Origin: Halarchaeum grantii
Lineage (GTDB): Archaea; Halobacteriota; Halobacteria; Halobacteriales; Halobacteriaceae
Assembly: GCF_014647455.2 (NCBI RefSeq)
Contig: NZ_BMPF01000002.1
Location: forward strand, 186,001-250,000
Length of the DNA: 64,000 nt
Direction: 5' to 3'
The translations under genes and the position numbers were made by a program. Position 1 is the first letter of the stretch; the number at the start of each line of letters is the position of its first letter. The notes below the pieces were generated by a model. That model was not told the DNA's origin. It saw only the letters and a list, made by a program, of their open reading frames with translations, and did not search any database. Positions 50,464-60,106 of this stretch are shown here, piece by piece.

Positions 50464-51479
50464 GCGTCGACGACCCAGAGGTCGCCGAACAGCTCGTCCT
50501 GCTCGAGCGTCAGTCGCCCGCGATGCGCCAGAAAGAGGAGCGCGAGGAACGACTGTACGCGCGACGACCCCGCGTCCGCCACCTCCGCGAACAGTACTTC
50601 CTCGCGGCCGCGCTCGTACTGCTCGGCGAGCGCCGCCTCCACGTCCGCGATGACCTCCTCGATGTCCTCGGAGTGTGCGGTGTCCGTGACGTCCGCCGCC
50701 GACGGCTCCTCCTCCATCCGGAAGTCGTCGCCCGAGCGGTAGTCGAGTTCCTGCACGCCGCGCTGGAACCCGCTCGGGCTGTCGGAGGTGTCGTACGTCC
50801 GGGACTCCTTCCACCACGACCCGCGCTCGGCCTCGCGCAGCGAGCGCACGAGCTCGTCCAGCGTCTCCGGCGTCCCGCGCTGGGGTTTGCGTTCGAGGCG
50901 GCGGTCCATCTCGTCCTCCAAGGCCGCCACCGGATCGACGTCCGGCGCGTCCGCCGGCGGCTCCATCCCCGGCTCCCAGTCCTCCCAGCCGGGCTCCTCG
51001 GCGTCCTCGGGCTCCTCGTCGGCGTCCGGTTCGAGGAGGGCGTCCGACTTCATCCGCAGGAGGACCGAGGCGTAGAAGAGCGCGCGCCCCGACGTCCGCA
51101 GATCCGCCTCGTCGAGTCGCTCGAGGAACGCGTCCGTCACGTCCACTATGTCGATGTCCCACGGCTCGATCTCGCCGTCCTTCGCCAACTGCACGAGCAA
51201 CTCGACCGGCTCGACCTCCTCCTCCTCGGCGTTCGCGTCCGCAGACTCCGGCTTCGCGTCGTCCGCGTCGTCCGCGCCGTCGAACGGCAGGTCGGCCTCG
51301 CCCGACTCGTGACCGGAGAGCGTGAACGCATCCTCGGGGTTGCCGCCGTCCGCACGAAGTGCGTGCGCTCGCGTTTCTGGTGACCCGCTTCGTGGCTGAC
51401 CGTCTGCTCGCGGGTCGCTCCGCTCCCCGCTCGCTCGTTCGGCGGGCCCTCGCTCCGCTCGGCCCCGCCGGTCAGTCAT
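50460..51479 (-). CDS. scpA: Segregation and condensation protein ScpA, with repeat-derived N-terminus
   Basis: The 339-residue kleisin closes the Smc ring in chromosome condensation. The ScpA core starts near residue 90 (VEPVELLVQLAKDGEIEPWDIDIVDVTDAFL) and ends with the winged-helix part (RVQSFLALLFLAHRGRLTLEQ). The start overlaps the smc stop (ATGACTGA), and no other ATG, GTG or TTG is in frame before residue 50. Residues about 4-45 are arginine-rich and are encoded by an array of hairpin repeats (51351-51469), so the normal short N-terminus seems to have been extended by an in-frame repeat insertion. Confidence 0.88.
   Translation of the reverse strand: MTDRRGRAERGPAERASGERSDPRADGQPRSGSPETRAHALRADGGNPEDAFTLSGHESGEADLPFDGADDADDAKPESADANAEEEEVEPVELLVQLAKDGEIEPWDIDIVDVTDAFLERLDEADLRTSGRALFYASVLLRMKSDALLEPDADEEPEDAEEPGWEDWEPGMEPPADAPDVDPVAALEDEMDRRLERKPQRGTPETLDELVRSLREAERGSWWKESRTYDTSDSPSGFQRGVQELDYRSGDDFRMEEEPSAADVTDTAHSEDIEEVIADVEAALAEQYERGREEVLFAEVADAGSSRVQSFLALLFLAHRGRLTLEQDELFGDLWVVDA
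51351..51469. repeat. Hairpin array inside the 5' end of scpA
   Basis: Four short-loop inverted repeats: 51351-51363 (5-bp arms, GAA), 51385-51395 (4 bp with a wobble, TTC), 51410-51430 and 51441-51469. The last two share an identical core TCGCTCCGCTC (51415-51425 and 51450-51460) with flanking arms of 5 and about 8 bp. Flanking words CTGACCG (51396-51402) and CGGTCAG (51469-51475) form a further inverted repeat. The minus-strand loops are GGA or GAA, as in the intergenic arrays. Confidence 0.78.
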
Positions 51480-54400
51480 CCGCCGGCGCCTCCTCGCCGT
51501 TCGTCAGGTCGATGCCCGTCACGCTGCTCACGTTGTCGCCCTGCATCGTCACGCCGATGGCGCGCTCGGAGCGCTCGAGCATCGCCGAGCGGTGGCTGAC
51601 GACGACGAACTGGGCGTCCTCCGCGAGCTCGTCCACGAGTTCGCCGACGCGGTCCGCGTTCACCGCGTCGAGGAACGCGTCCACCTCGTCGAGCGCGTAG
51701 AACGGCGCGGGGTTGTGTCGCTGGATCGCGAAGATGAACGCGAGCGCCGTCAGCGACTTCTCCCCGCCGGACATGGCGTCGAGGCGCTGAACGGGCTTGT
51801 CCGCGGGCTGGGCCTTCATCGTCAGCCCGCCGTCGAAGGGGTCGTCCTCGTCGTCGAGGACGAGTTCGCCCGAACCGGCGGAGAGCCGCGAGAAGATGCG
51901 CTGGAAGTGCCCGTCGATGGCCTCGTAGGCGTCCATGAACGTCTGGCGCTTCTGGGACTCGTAGCTCTCGATGCGCTCGCGGATGCCGTCGGCCTCGGAG
52001 ACGAGCGTCGCGCGCTTCTCCTCGAGGTCGTCGAGCTCCGCCTCGACCTCGTCGTACTCCTCTATCGCGAGCATGTTCACGGGCTCGAGGGCCTCCATCT
52101 GCCGTTCGAGGCGCGCGACGGCGTCCTCCACCTCGTCGATCTCCGGGATCTCCGCGGCGTCGTAGTCGCCGACCGCCTCCTCGAGGTCCGCGACCTCCTC
52201 GCGGAGTCGCTCGGCCGCCCGCCGCAGGCTCTCCACGCGACTCTGGACGGACTCGACGTTCTGCTGTTGGTCGTCGCGCTCGCGCTGGGCCTCCTGTAAC
52301 TCCTCCTTGAGCGCCTCGCGCTCGGCCTTCAGCTCCGCGAGCTCGTCCTCGAGGTCGTCGACGGCGGCCTCCTTCTCCGCAAGCGTCTCGCGTTTCGCCT
52401 CGATCTCCGCCTCGAAGGACTCGATTCGCTCGGCCTGCTCGGCCTTCGTGTTCTGTGCGTCCTCCACGTCGTCGTGGAGGTCCTCGATCTCGTTCTCCGC
52501 GTACTGCTGTTGGAGCTGGAGGTCGTTCAGCTCGCCATCGAGCGAGGACAGCTGGTCCTCGAGGTCCGCGATGTCGTCCCGGATCGCCTCCTTCTCGGCG
52601 GTGAGTTCGGGGATCTCCGAGTCCGCGAGCTCCGCCTCCAGCTCCTCGATGTCGGCCTCGATGGACTCGATGCGCTCGGACTGGGCGGCGATTTCCTCGT
52701 CGAGCTCGCCCATCCGCTCGTCCACCTCGGCGCGCTCGGCCTCGAGCTCCTCGAGGCGCTCCTCGAGGTCCGAGATCCGCGTCTTCGCGTCCGCCTTCTC
52801 CGCCTCGACGCGCTCGATGTCGCCCTCGAGCGAGCGCACCGTCTCGGCGGCGTCCGACTTCCGGTCGCGCGCGCCGTCGAGGCGCTCCTCGACGTCCCGG
52901 ATGTCGCTCCGGATCGACTGGCGCTCGTCCTCGAGGTCGTTTATCTTCGAGGCGACCCGTTCGAGCTGGCCCTTTCCGGACTTCGAGAAGGAGTAGCGCG
53001 ACCCCGAGCGAGAGCCGCCGGTCATCGCGCCGCTCTTCTCGACGAGTTCGCCATCGAGCGTCACGAGCCGATAGTCGCCCATGAACTCGCGCGCCGTCTC
53101 CATGTTCTCAACGACGAGCGTGTCGCCGAGGACGTAGGAGAAGACGGGCGCGTACTGCCGGTCGAACTCCACGAGGTCGAACGCGAAGCCCACGACGCCG
53201 GGGTCGTCCGGCTCGCGCGGGAGCGAGCGGTTCTGCATCTCCGTGATGGGGAGGAAGGTCGCCCGGCCCGCGTTCCGGGACTTCAGGTACTCGATGCAGG
53301 ACTGGCCGACGCCGTCGTCGTCCACGACGACGTGCGCCATCCGGCCGCCGGCGGCGGTCTCCGCCGCCGTCGCGTGCTCGCCCGCGACGCCGCCGAGTTG
53401 GGCGACCGTGCCGTGCACGCCCTCCTTCCCGCTGTTCAGGATCGTCGAGACCGCACGGCCGTAGGAGGAGTCACCGGACTGCTCGGCGTTCGCCTCCAAG
53501 CGCGCGTACTCCTCCTGTGCGGCCTGCAGGTCGTCCTCGACGTCGTTCAGCTCCTGCTGGTGGGCCTGCTTCTGGGACTTCAGGTCCTCGACGACGTCCT
53601 CGATCTGCGCGCGGTTCCGCTCGGCCTTCTCGAGTTCGTCGCGGAGGTCCGCGAGCTTCCGGTCGAGTTCCGGGAGCTCCTCGCGCGCCGCCTCGATGTC
53701 GTCCTCGGCCTCGCGCACCTCGTTCGAGCGCCGGCGCGCCTCGTCGAGCAGGCGGTCCTTCTCGCGCTGGAGGTCGTTGCGCTCGCTCTTCGCCTCCTCG
53801 AGGGCGTCCTTCTTCGCCGCGAGCTCCGCCTTCACCTCGTCGAACTCGGTGTCGACGGACTCGATGCGCTCCTCGACGTCTGCGAGGTCCGCCTTCCGGT
53901 CCTGGACGTCCGCCTTCACGGAGGCCTTCTCGACCTTCACCTCGCGGATCTCCGCCTCCAGTTCGTCGAGCTCCTCCTGCTTGCGGTCGATGGCGACGAA
54001 CGCCTCGCGGCGGTCGTTCTCCGCCTGCTCGCGGCGCTCCTCCGCGGCCTCGATCTTGTCCTCGATGCGACTGATGTCGCCCTTCACCTCCTCGATCTCG
54101 CGCTTGAGCGCGAGCTGTTCGTCCTCGCCCTTGCGCTCGATCTCGGCGTTCAGCTCGTCGAGGTCCTCCTGCAGGCGCTCCACGCGGCCGCGACGCGTGT
54201 CGAGTTCGGCCTGCAGGTCCTCGAGTTCCGCCTCGCGCTCCTCGATATCGGCCTCGGTGTTCGCGAGGTCGTCGCGCTTCTCCTCGAGTTCGGCGGCCTT
54301 CCGGTAGGATTCGTACTCCTCCTTCTCCTCCTTGAGGCCCTGATACTCGAGGGCGGTCTCGCGCTCGTCCTCGAGCTGCGAGAGGCGCTCGCGTTTCTCC

Positions 54401-55047
54401 TCGATGCGGAGGTCGGCCTCCTCGATGCGGTCCTCGACGACGTCGAGCTCGTCGTAGGCGTCGGCCTTCTTCGCGTCGAACTCGGCGACGCCCGCGATCT
54501 CGTCGATGATCTCGCGGCGCTCGCCGGCGGTCATGTTGATGATGCCGGTGACGTCGCCCTGCATGACGACGTTGTACCCCTCGGGGGTGACGCCGGCCTG
54601 CGCGAGCAGGTCCTGCACGTCCGAGAGGTTCACCGAGCGCCCGTTGAGGTAGTAGTAGGAGTAGTAGTTGTCCTCGGTGCGCTTCACGCGGCGCTTCACG
54701 GTGATGGTCTCGACGTCGCCGACGTCGTCGCTCCCGGCCGCGTTGACGACCTGCGAGCGCGCGAGCGCGCCGTCGGAGTTGTTCAGGACGACCTCGACGC
54801 TCGCCTCGCGCGGGCCCGCCGTCTCGCCGTCGCCGTCGTGGCTCGGGTTGTAGATGAGGTCGGTGAGTTTCTCGGCGCGCATGCCGCGCGTCCGCGCGAG
54901 ACCGAGCGCGAAGAGGACGGCGTCGATTATGTTGGACTTCCCGCTACCGTTCGGGCCGCTGATCGTGGTGAAGTCCTCGTAGAACGGGATCCGCGTCGTC
55001 CGGCCGAAGCTCTTGAAGTTCTCGAGAACGATTTCGTCGATGTACAT
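51472..55047 (-). CDS. smc: Chromosome segregation protein Smc
   Basis: The 1191-residue SMC ATPase organises chromosome structure. Walker A GPNGSGKSN is at residues 31-39, long coiled coils flank a hinge near the middle (AGEHATAAETAAGGRMAHVVV), and the C-terminal head has LDAMSGGEKSLTALAF and the Walker B YALDEVDAFLD. The start MYIDEIVLENFKSFG at 55047 is the family N-terminus; an upstream in-frame extension is not coding-like. It sits between a small coiled-coil gene and scpA. Confidence 0.96.
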   Translation of the reverse strand: MYIDEIVLENFKSFGRTTRIPFYEDFTTISGPNGSGKSNIIDAVLFALGLARTRGMRAEKLTDLIYNPSHDGDGETAGPREASVEVVLNNSDGALARSQVVNAAGSDDVGDVETITVKRRVKRTEDNYYSYYYLNGRSVNLSDVQDLLAQAGVTPEGYNVVMQGDVTGIINMTAGERREIIDEIAGVAEFDAKKADAYDELDVVEDRIEEADLRIEEKRERLSQLEDERETALEYQGLKEEKEEYESYRKAAELEEKRDDLANTEADIEEREAELEDLQAELDTRRGRVERLQEDLDELNAEIERKGEDEQLALKREIEEVKGDISRIEDKIEAAEERREQAENDRREAFVAIDRKQEELDELEAEIREVKVEKASVKADVQDRKADLADVEERIESVDTEFDEVKAELAAKKDALEEAKSERNDLQREKDRLLDEARRRSNEVREAEDDIEAAREELPELDRKLADLRDELEKAERNRAQIEDVVEDLKSQKQAHQQELNDVEDDLQAAQEEYARLEANAEQSGDSSYGRAVSTILNSGKEGVHGTVAQLGGVAGEHATAAETAAGGRMAHVVVDDDGVGQSCIEYLKSRNAGRATFLPITEMQNRSLPREPDDPGVVGFAFDLVEFDRQYAPVFSYVLGDTLVVENMETAREFMGDYRLVTLDGELVEKSGAMTGGSRSGSRYSFSKSGKGQLERVASKINDLEDERQSIRSDIRDVEERLDGARDRKSDAAETVRSLEGDIERVEAEKADAKTRISDLEERLEELEAERAEVDERMGELDEEIAAQSERIESIEADIEELEAELADSEIPELTAEKEAIRDDIADLEDQLSSLDGELNDLQLQQQYAENEIEDLHDDVEDAQNTKAEQAERIESFEAEIEAKRETLAEKEAAVDDLEDELAELKAEREALKEELQEAQRERDDQQQNVESVQSRVESLRRAAERLREEVADLEEAVGDYDAAEIPEIDEVEDAVARLERQMEALEPVNMLAIEEYDEVEAELDDLEEKRATLVSEADGIRERIESYESQKRQTFMDAYEAIDGHFQRIFSRLSAGSGELVLDDEDDPFDGGLTMKAQPADKPVQRLDAMSGGEKSLTALAFIFAIQRHNPAPFYALDEVDAFLDAVNADRVGELVDELAEDAQFVVVSHRSAMLERSERAIGVTMQGDNVSSVTGIDLTNGEEAPADD

Positions 55048-55066
55048 CTGGGGGTGTCCGGAGTCC

Positions 55067-55408
55067 TCAGGCGACGATGATGTCGTCCATCCCGGACTCC
55101 TCTTCCGTCGTCGTATCCTCGCCCTCGGCGCCTTTAGCTCCTTCGCCGTCGCCGTCGGCGGCATCGGCGTCGGCATCGGCGGCCGCCCCGCTCGGGCTCG
55201 CGTCCGCGGACGCGTCCTCCTCGGGCGCGCCGGCGGCGAGCGGCTCGGAGGCGGGCCGACCCGCGCTCTCGTGGGCGTCGTGGTAGTCCTCGAGCTCGCG
55301 GATGCGCTCGTTCGCGTCCACGAGCTCCTCGGTGAGCCCGCGAACGGTGGCTTCGAGTTCCTTCACGCGGCTTTCGAGCTCGGAGACCCGGTCGCTATCG
55401 CTCGACAT
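55067..55408 (-). CDS. Small coiled-coil protein upstream of smc
   Basis: The 113-residue protein has a coiled coil at residues about 5-45 (VSELESRVKELEATVRGLTE) and then a long Ala/Asp/Glu-rich disordered tail ending GMDDIIVA. It ends 19 bp before smc on the same strand, so it is likely co-transcribed and may be a Smc partner. The family is haloarchaeal (possibly DUF7518) and has no known function. The start MSSDSDRVSEL at 55408 is chosen. Confidence 0.72.
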   Translation of the reverse strand: MSSDSDRVSELESRVKELEATVRGLTEELVDANERIRELEDYHDAHESAGRPASEPLAAGAPEEDASADASPSGAAADADADAADGDGEGAKGAEGEDTTTEEESGMDDIIVA

Positions 55409-55533
55409 ACCCACGAGAACAGCCTCGCCGACCATAAGCCTGTGGCGGCCGTGCGTCAGACGCTCGGCTGACGATATCCCGGCGGCGCTCCACGGGGCTC
55501 GCCGTCGTCGGGCGCGTTCGGACCTTCGTCAAG

Positions 55534-55539
55534 CCTAAG
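55534..55539 (+). promoter_or_regulatory. Box A of gatB
   Basis: CCTAAG lies 26-31 nt before the gatB ATG. It is a weak but correctly placed promoter element for a leaderless transcript. Confidence 0.4.
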
Positions 55540-55564
55540 CGCCCGCGCGTCGAATCCCCGGCAA

Positions 55565-57043
55565 ATGAGCACGCAGGCCGCCACGGAGGACCTCGCCGCC
55601 GTCATCGGGCTCGAGGTCCACGTGCAACTCGAGACGGACACCAAGATCTTCTGCGGGTGTTCGACGGACACGGCGGGCGCGGAGCCGAACACGCACACCT
55701 GCCCGACGTGCCTCGGGCTCCCGGGCGCGCTCCCCGTCCTCAACGAGGGCGCCGTCGAGGCCGCCGTCCGCCTCGGCAAAGCCCTCCACGCCGACATCCC
55801 CGAGCGCACGCGCTTCCACCGGAAGAACTACTTCTATCCCGACCTCCCGAAGGGCTTCCAGCTCACCCAGTACGACGCCCCCATCTGTCAGGACGGCGAG
55901 CTCGAGGTGCGCGTCGCGGACGAGCGCCGCGACATCGGCATCACGCGCGCACACCTCGAGGAGGACCCGGGGAGCCTCCAGCACGTCGGCGGCGGCATCG
56001 ACACCGCCGACTACACGAAGGTCGACTACAACCGCGCGGGCACGCCGCTCGTCGAGATCGTCACCGAACCCGACTTCCGCTCGCCCGACGAGACGCGGGC
56101 GTTCCTCGCGAAGCTCGAGGAGGTCCTCGAGTACCTCGGTATCTACGACAGCCAGCGCGACGGCAGCCTCCGCGTCGACGCGAACATCTCGATGGTGCCC
56201 GCGAGCGACCTCGAAGGCGGGGTCGACGACGCCGTCCTCGCGGCGGCGAACCGCACCGAAGTGAAGAACATCTCGAGTCACAAGGGCGCCCAGCAGGCGC
56301 TCGCCTACGAGGTGACGCGCCAGCGCAACGCCATCAAGCGGGGGCGAGAGGTCGAGCAGGAGACGCGCCACTGGGACGAGTCCCGGGGCATCACGGTCTC
56401 GATGCGCACCAAGGAGGAGGAGAAGGACTACCGCTACTTCCGCGAGGCCGACCTCCCGCCGCTCGAGGTCTCGGACTGGAAAGACGAACTCGACATCCCC
56501 GAGCTCCCGGACGCCCGGCGCGAGCGCTTCCGCGAGGAGTACGACCTCAGCGAGGAGGCGGCGAGCAAGCTCACCTCCACGAAGGAGGTCGCGGACTTCT
56601 TCGAGGAGATCGCACAGGAGTACGACCCGAGTCTCGCGGCGACGTGGGTCGCGGACAACCTCCTCGGCGAGCTGAACTACCGGGACATGGCGGTGACGGA
56701 CCTCGAAGGGCGCTTCGACGAGGTCACGCGCCTCGTCGAACTCGTCGCCGAGGACGAGATCACGGAGAAAAACGCGAGAGAGGTCGTCCTCCGCGAGATG
56801 CTCGACGACGGCGCGGCCCCGGACGAAATCGTCGAGGCCGAGGACCTCGGGAAGACGGGCGCCGGCGAGGTGCAGGCCGCCGTCGAGGAGGCCATCGCGG
56901 AGAACCCGGACGCCGTCGCGGACTACGAGGGCGGCGACGAGGGCGCGCTCAACTTCCTCGTCGGGCAGGTGATGCAGAAGACCGGCGGGAGCGCCGACCC
57001 CGGGCAGGTGAACGGCCTCCTGCGCGAGGAGCTGGACGCCTAA
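55565..57043 (+). CDS. gatB: Glu-tRNA(Gln)/Asp-tRNA(Asn) amidotransferase subunit B
   Basis: The 492-residue GatB kinase subunit activates mischarged Glu-tRNA or Asp-tRNA so that GatA-derived ammonia can make Gln- or Asn-tRNA. The N-terminus has AAVIGLEVHVQLETDTKIFCGCS with zinc cysteines CGC and CPTC, followed by the ATP-grasp-like core (YDSQRDGSLRVDANIS) and the C-terminal YqeY-like tail (MLDDGAAPDEIVE). Its partners GatA and GatC are not in the window. Confidence 0.95.
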   Translation: MSTQAATEDLAAVIGLEVHVQLETDTKIFCGCSTDTAGAEPNTHTCPTCLGLPGALPVLNEGAVEAAVRLGKALHADIPERTRFHRKNYFYPDLPKGFQLTQYDAPICQDGELEVRVADERRDIGITRAHLEEDPGSLQHVGGGIDTADYTKVDYNRAGTPLVEIVTEPDFRSPDETRAFLAKLEEVLEYLGIYDSQRDGSLRVDANISMVPASDLEGGVDDAVLAAANRTEVKNISSHKGAQQALAYEVTRQRNAIKRGREVEQETRHWDESRGITVSMRTKEEEKDYRYFREADLPPLEVSDWKDELDIPELPDARRERFREEYDLSEEAASKLTSTKEVADFFEEIAQEYDPSLAATWVADNLLGELNYRDMAVTDLEGRFDEVTRLVELVAEDEITEKNAREVVLREMLDDGAAPDEIVEAEDLGKTGAGEVQAAVEEAIAENPDAVADYEGGDEGALNFLVGQVMQKTGGSADPGQVNGLLREELDA

Positions 57044-57067
57044 CGCTCGACGCGAAGACGGGACGGC

Positions 57068-57433
57068 CTACTCCGTCGGCGTCTCGAAGTACCGGCCGCC
57101 GAGGACGTAGTCGACGCCGAACGCGACGAGCGCGAGGCCGGTGAGCCCGAAGAGCGCCTGAAAGAGGAGGCTCGACTCGCTCGCCGCCGAGAGGCCCATC
57201 GAGACGCCGAGACCGACGTGGCCGACGCCGACGAGGCGGAGCGCGCCGACGCGCTCGCGGATCGGGTTCCCGAAGCCGCCGAGGAGTTCGAAGACGCCGG
57301 CGACGACGAAGACGACGAGCTGGAGGCCGGTGAGGCTGTCGAGCGGCGGGGCGCCGAACGCCACGAAGAAGAGCGCGGCGAGGACGAGCAGGAACGCGCC
57401 GAGGTAGCCGAAGCGACGGAACGTGAATGCCAT
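57068..57433 (-). CDS. Four-helix membrane protein of unknown function
   Basis: The 121-residue protein has four hydrophobic segments beginning at FRRFGYLGAFLLVLAALFF. No catalytic motif is visible. The start at 57433 (MAFTFRRFGYLG) was chosen over a longer frame. It lies between gatB and topA, convergent with gatB. Confidence 0.68.
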   Translation of the reverse strand: MAFTFRRFGYLGAFLLVLAALFFVAFGAPPLDSLTGLQLVVFVVAGVFELLGGFGNPIRERVGALRLVGVGHVGLGVSMGLSAASESSLLFQALFGLTGLALVAFGVDYVLGGRYFETPTE

Positions 57434-57550
57434 GTCCTCGCTCGGAGGGCCAGCCCCAAGTAGTTCACCTCCTGCGAGCGCGCACGCGAGGCGCCGCGCG
57501 GGTACGCACCCGACGCCCGCACAGGCGCTTACGCGCACGAAAACGTCTGT

Positions 57551-57573
57551 TTCGGCCCCGAAAGCTTTAGAAC
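57551..57573 (+). promoter_or_regulatory. Putative topA promoter
   Basis: A 6-bp inverted repeat TTTCGG-CC-CCGAAA (57551-57564) sits directly before a GCTTTAGAA box. The topA GTG is about 55 nt further on, so the transcript probably has a leader of about 25 nt. The palindrome could be an operator or a BRE-flanking site. Confidence 0.4.
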
Positions 57574-57625
57574 GGCGTCCGGCCTATCGTGGGGTAACGA
57601 CCGCCGCGAGGCGGGCTATCCGACC

Positions 57626-60106
57626 GTGGAACTCATCATCACCGAGAAGGACAACGCCGCCCGGCGCATCGCCGACATCCTCAGCGGGGGCGGCGCGTCC
57701 ACCGAGCGGAGCGGGGGCGTCAACGTCTACGAGTGGGGCGGCCGACGCTGCATCGGCCTCTCCGGACACGTCGTGGGCGTGGACTTCCCGCCGGAGTACA
57801 GCGACTGGCGCGACGTCGAGCCCGCCGAGCTCGCGCACGCGCCGGTGACGAAGACGCCGACACAGGAGTCCATCGTGAACGTCCTCAAGCGTCTCGCGGC
57901 GGACGCGGACTCGGCGGTCATCGCGACCGACTACGACCGCGAGGGCGAACTCATCGGGAAGGAGGCCTACGAGCTCGTCCGGAAGGCGAACGACGACGTC
58001 CCGATCTCGCGCGTGCGCTTCTCCTCGATCACGGAGAACGAGGTGCAGTCCGCGTTCGCGGACCCGGACGACCTCGACTTCGACCTCGCGGCCGCCGGCG
58101 AGGCCCGGCAGATCGTCGACCTCATCTGGGGGGCGGCGCTCACGCGCTTCCTCTCGCTCTCCGCGCGACAGGTCGGCGACGACTTCATCTCCGTCGGTCG
58201 GGTGCAGTCCCCGACCCTGAAGCTCATCGTGGACAAGGAGCGCGAGATCGAGGCGTTCGACCCCGAGGACTACTGGGAGCTCTTCGCGGACCTCACGAAG
58301 GAGGAGACGGCGTTCGAGGCGCAGTACTTCTACCTCGACGAGGAGGACACCGAGGCCGAGCGCGTCTGGGACGAGGGCGACGCGGAGGCGGCGTTCGCGA
58401 CGCTACGCGAGGCCGCGAGCGCGGTCGTCGAGTCGGTGCGGCGGCGCACGCGGACGGACGACCCGCCCGCGCCGTTCAACACGACGCAGTTCATCCGTGC
58501 CGCCGGCTCGCTGGGGTACGGCGCGGGGCGCGCGATGAGCATCGCCGAGGACCTCTACACGGCGGGCTACATCACCTACCCGCGGACGGACAACACCGTC
58601 TACCCGGAGGACCTCGACCCGGCCGAGCTACTGGACGCGCTCTCCGCGCAGCGCGACTTCGCCGACTCGGTGTCGCTCCTGCAGGAACTCGACGAGTTGG
58701 AGGCGACGCGCGGCGACGAGGAGACGACGGACCACCCGCCGATCCACCCGACGTCGGACTTGCCGAGCAAAAGCGACCTCTCGGAGGACGAGTGGGAGCT
58801 CTACGAACTCGTCGTGCGGCGCTTCTTCGCGACGCTCGCCGAACCCGCCGAGTGGGAGCACTTGCGCGTCGTCGCAGCTGCCGACGATGCGAGCCTGAAG
58901 GCGAACGGTCGGCGGCTGCTCGAGGAGGGGTACCACGCCGTCTACCCCTACTTCAGCGCGGACGAGAACCACGTCCCGGACGTCGAGGAGGGCGAGGAAC
59001 TCGCCGTCTCCGACCCCCGGCTGGAGGCGAAGCAGACCCAGCCTCCTCGGAGGTACGGCCAGTCGCGGCTCATCGAGACCATGGAGTCGCTGGGGGTGGG
59101 GACGAAGTCGACGAGACACAACACCATCGAGAAGCTCTACGACCGGGGCTACATCGAGAACGACCCGCCGCGCCCGACGCGGCTGGCGATGGCGGTCGTG
59201 GAGGCGGCGGAGGAGTACGCGGACCTCGTCGTCTCCGAGGAGATGACCGCCGACTTGGAGGCGGACATGACGGCCATTGCCGAGGGCGAGAAGACGCTCG
59301 AGGAGGTGACCGAGGAGTCGCGGGAGATCCTCGAACGCATCTTCGAGGAGCTGGGCGACTCCCGCGAGGAGATCGGCGAGCACCTGCGCGAGTCGCTGAA
59401 GGCGGACAAGCGCCTCGGGCCGTGCCCCGACTGCGGCGAGGACCTGCTCGTCAGGCGGAGCCGTCAGGGGTCGTACTTCGTGGGCTGTGACGGCTATCCG
59501 GAGTGTCGCTTCACGCTCCCGCTCCCGTCGACGGGCGAGCCGGTCGTCCTCGACTCGGAGTGCGAGGAGCACGGGCTCAACGAGGTGAAGATGCTCGCGG
59601 GGCGGAGCACGTTCGTCCACGGCTGCCCGCTCTGCGCGGCCGAGGAGGCCGCCGAGACGGAGGACCGCGTCATCGGGCCGTGCCCCGAGTGTGGGGAAGC
59701 GCACGGTGGCGAGCTCGCGATCCGCAAGCTCCAGTCGGGCTCGCGGCTCGTCGGCTGCACGCGCTATCCGGACTGCGAGTACTCGCTCCCGCTCCCGCGA
59801 CGGGGCGATATCGAGATAACGGACGACTACTGCGAGGAGCACGACCTCCCGGAGCTAATCGTCCACGACGAGGGCAGCGAGGAGCCGTGGGAACTCGGCT
59901 GCCCGATCTGTAACTACGAGGAGTATCGCGCCCGACAGGGGCTCGACGACATCGAGGGCATCGGCTCGAAGACGAAGGAGAAGCTCTCGGCGGCGGGCGT
60001 CGAGAGCGTCGCGGACCTCCGCGAGGCGGACGCCGAAGCGGTCGCGGACGACGTCGATGGCGTCAGTGCGGAGCGCGTCCGCGACTGGCAGGCGAAGGCG
60101 GATTGA
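57626..60106 (+). CDS. topA: DNA topoisomerase I (type IA)
   Basis: The 826-residue enzyme relaxes negative supercoils. It has the TOPRIM domain (LIITEKDNAARRIADIL and DYDREGE at 102-108), the catalytic-tyrosine region GYITYPRTDNTVYPEDL, and four C-terminal zinc ribbons (CPDCGEDLL, CEEHGLNEVK, CPECGEAH and CEEHDLPEL with their CxxC partners). A final helix-hairpin-helix domain (DDIEGIGSKTKEKLSAAGV) is fused. The start codon is GTG at 57626. Confidence 0.95.
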   Translation: MELIITEKDNAARRIADILSGGGASTERSGGVNVYEWGGRRCIGLSGHVVGVDFPPEYSDWRDVEPAELAHAPVTKTPTQESIVNVLKRLAADADSAVIATDYDREGELIGKEAYELVRKANDDVPISRVRFSSITENEVQSAFADPDDLDFDLAAAGEARQIVDLIWGAALTRFLSLSARQVGDDFISVGRVQSPTLKLIVDKEREIEAFDPEDYWELFADLTKEETAFEAQYFYLDEEDTEAERVWDEGDAEAAFATLREAASAVVESVRRRTRTDDPPAPFNTTQFIRAAGSLGYGAGRAMSIAEDLYTAGYITYPRTDNTVYPEDLDPAELLDALSAQRDFADSVSLLQELDELEATRGDEETTDHPPIHPTSDLPSKSDLSEDEWELYELVVRRFFATLAEPAEWEHLRVVAAADDASLKANGRRLLEEGYHAVYPYFSADENHVPDVEEGEELAVSDPRLEAKQTQPPRRYGQSRLIETMESLGVGTKSTRHNTIEKLYDRGYIENDPPRPTRLAMAVVEAAEEYADLVVSEEMTADLEADMTAIAEGEKTLEEVTEESREILERIFEELGDSREEIGEHLRESLKADKRLGPCPDCGEDLLVRRSRQGSYFVGCDGYPECRFTLPLPSTGEPVVLDSECEEHGLNEVKMLAGRSTFVHGCPLCAAEEAAETEDRVIGPCPECGEAHGGELAIRKLQSGSRLVGCTRYPDCEYSLPLPRRGDIEITDDYCEEHDLPELIVHDEGSEEPWELGCPICNYEEYRARQGLDDIEGIGSKTKEKLSAAGVESVADLREADAEAVADDVDGVSAERVRDWQAKAD

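Noticed and set aside
51472-55176. Longer smc start at 55176
   Set aside because: The added 43 residues overlap the coiled-coil gene 55067-55408 out of frame and are not coding-like; MYIDEIVLENFKSFG at 55047 is the family N-terminus.
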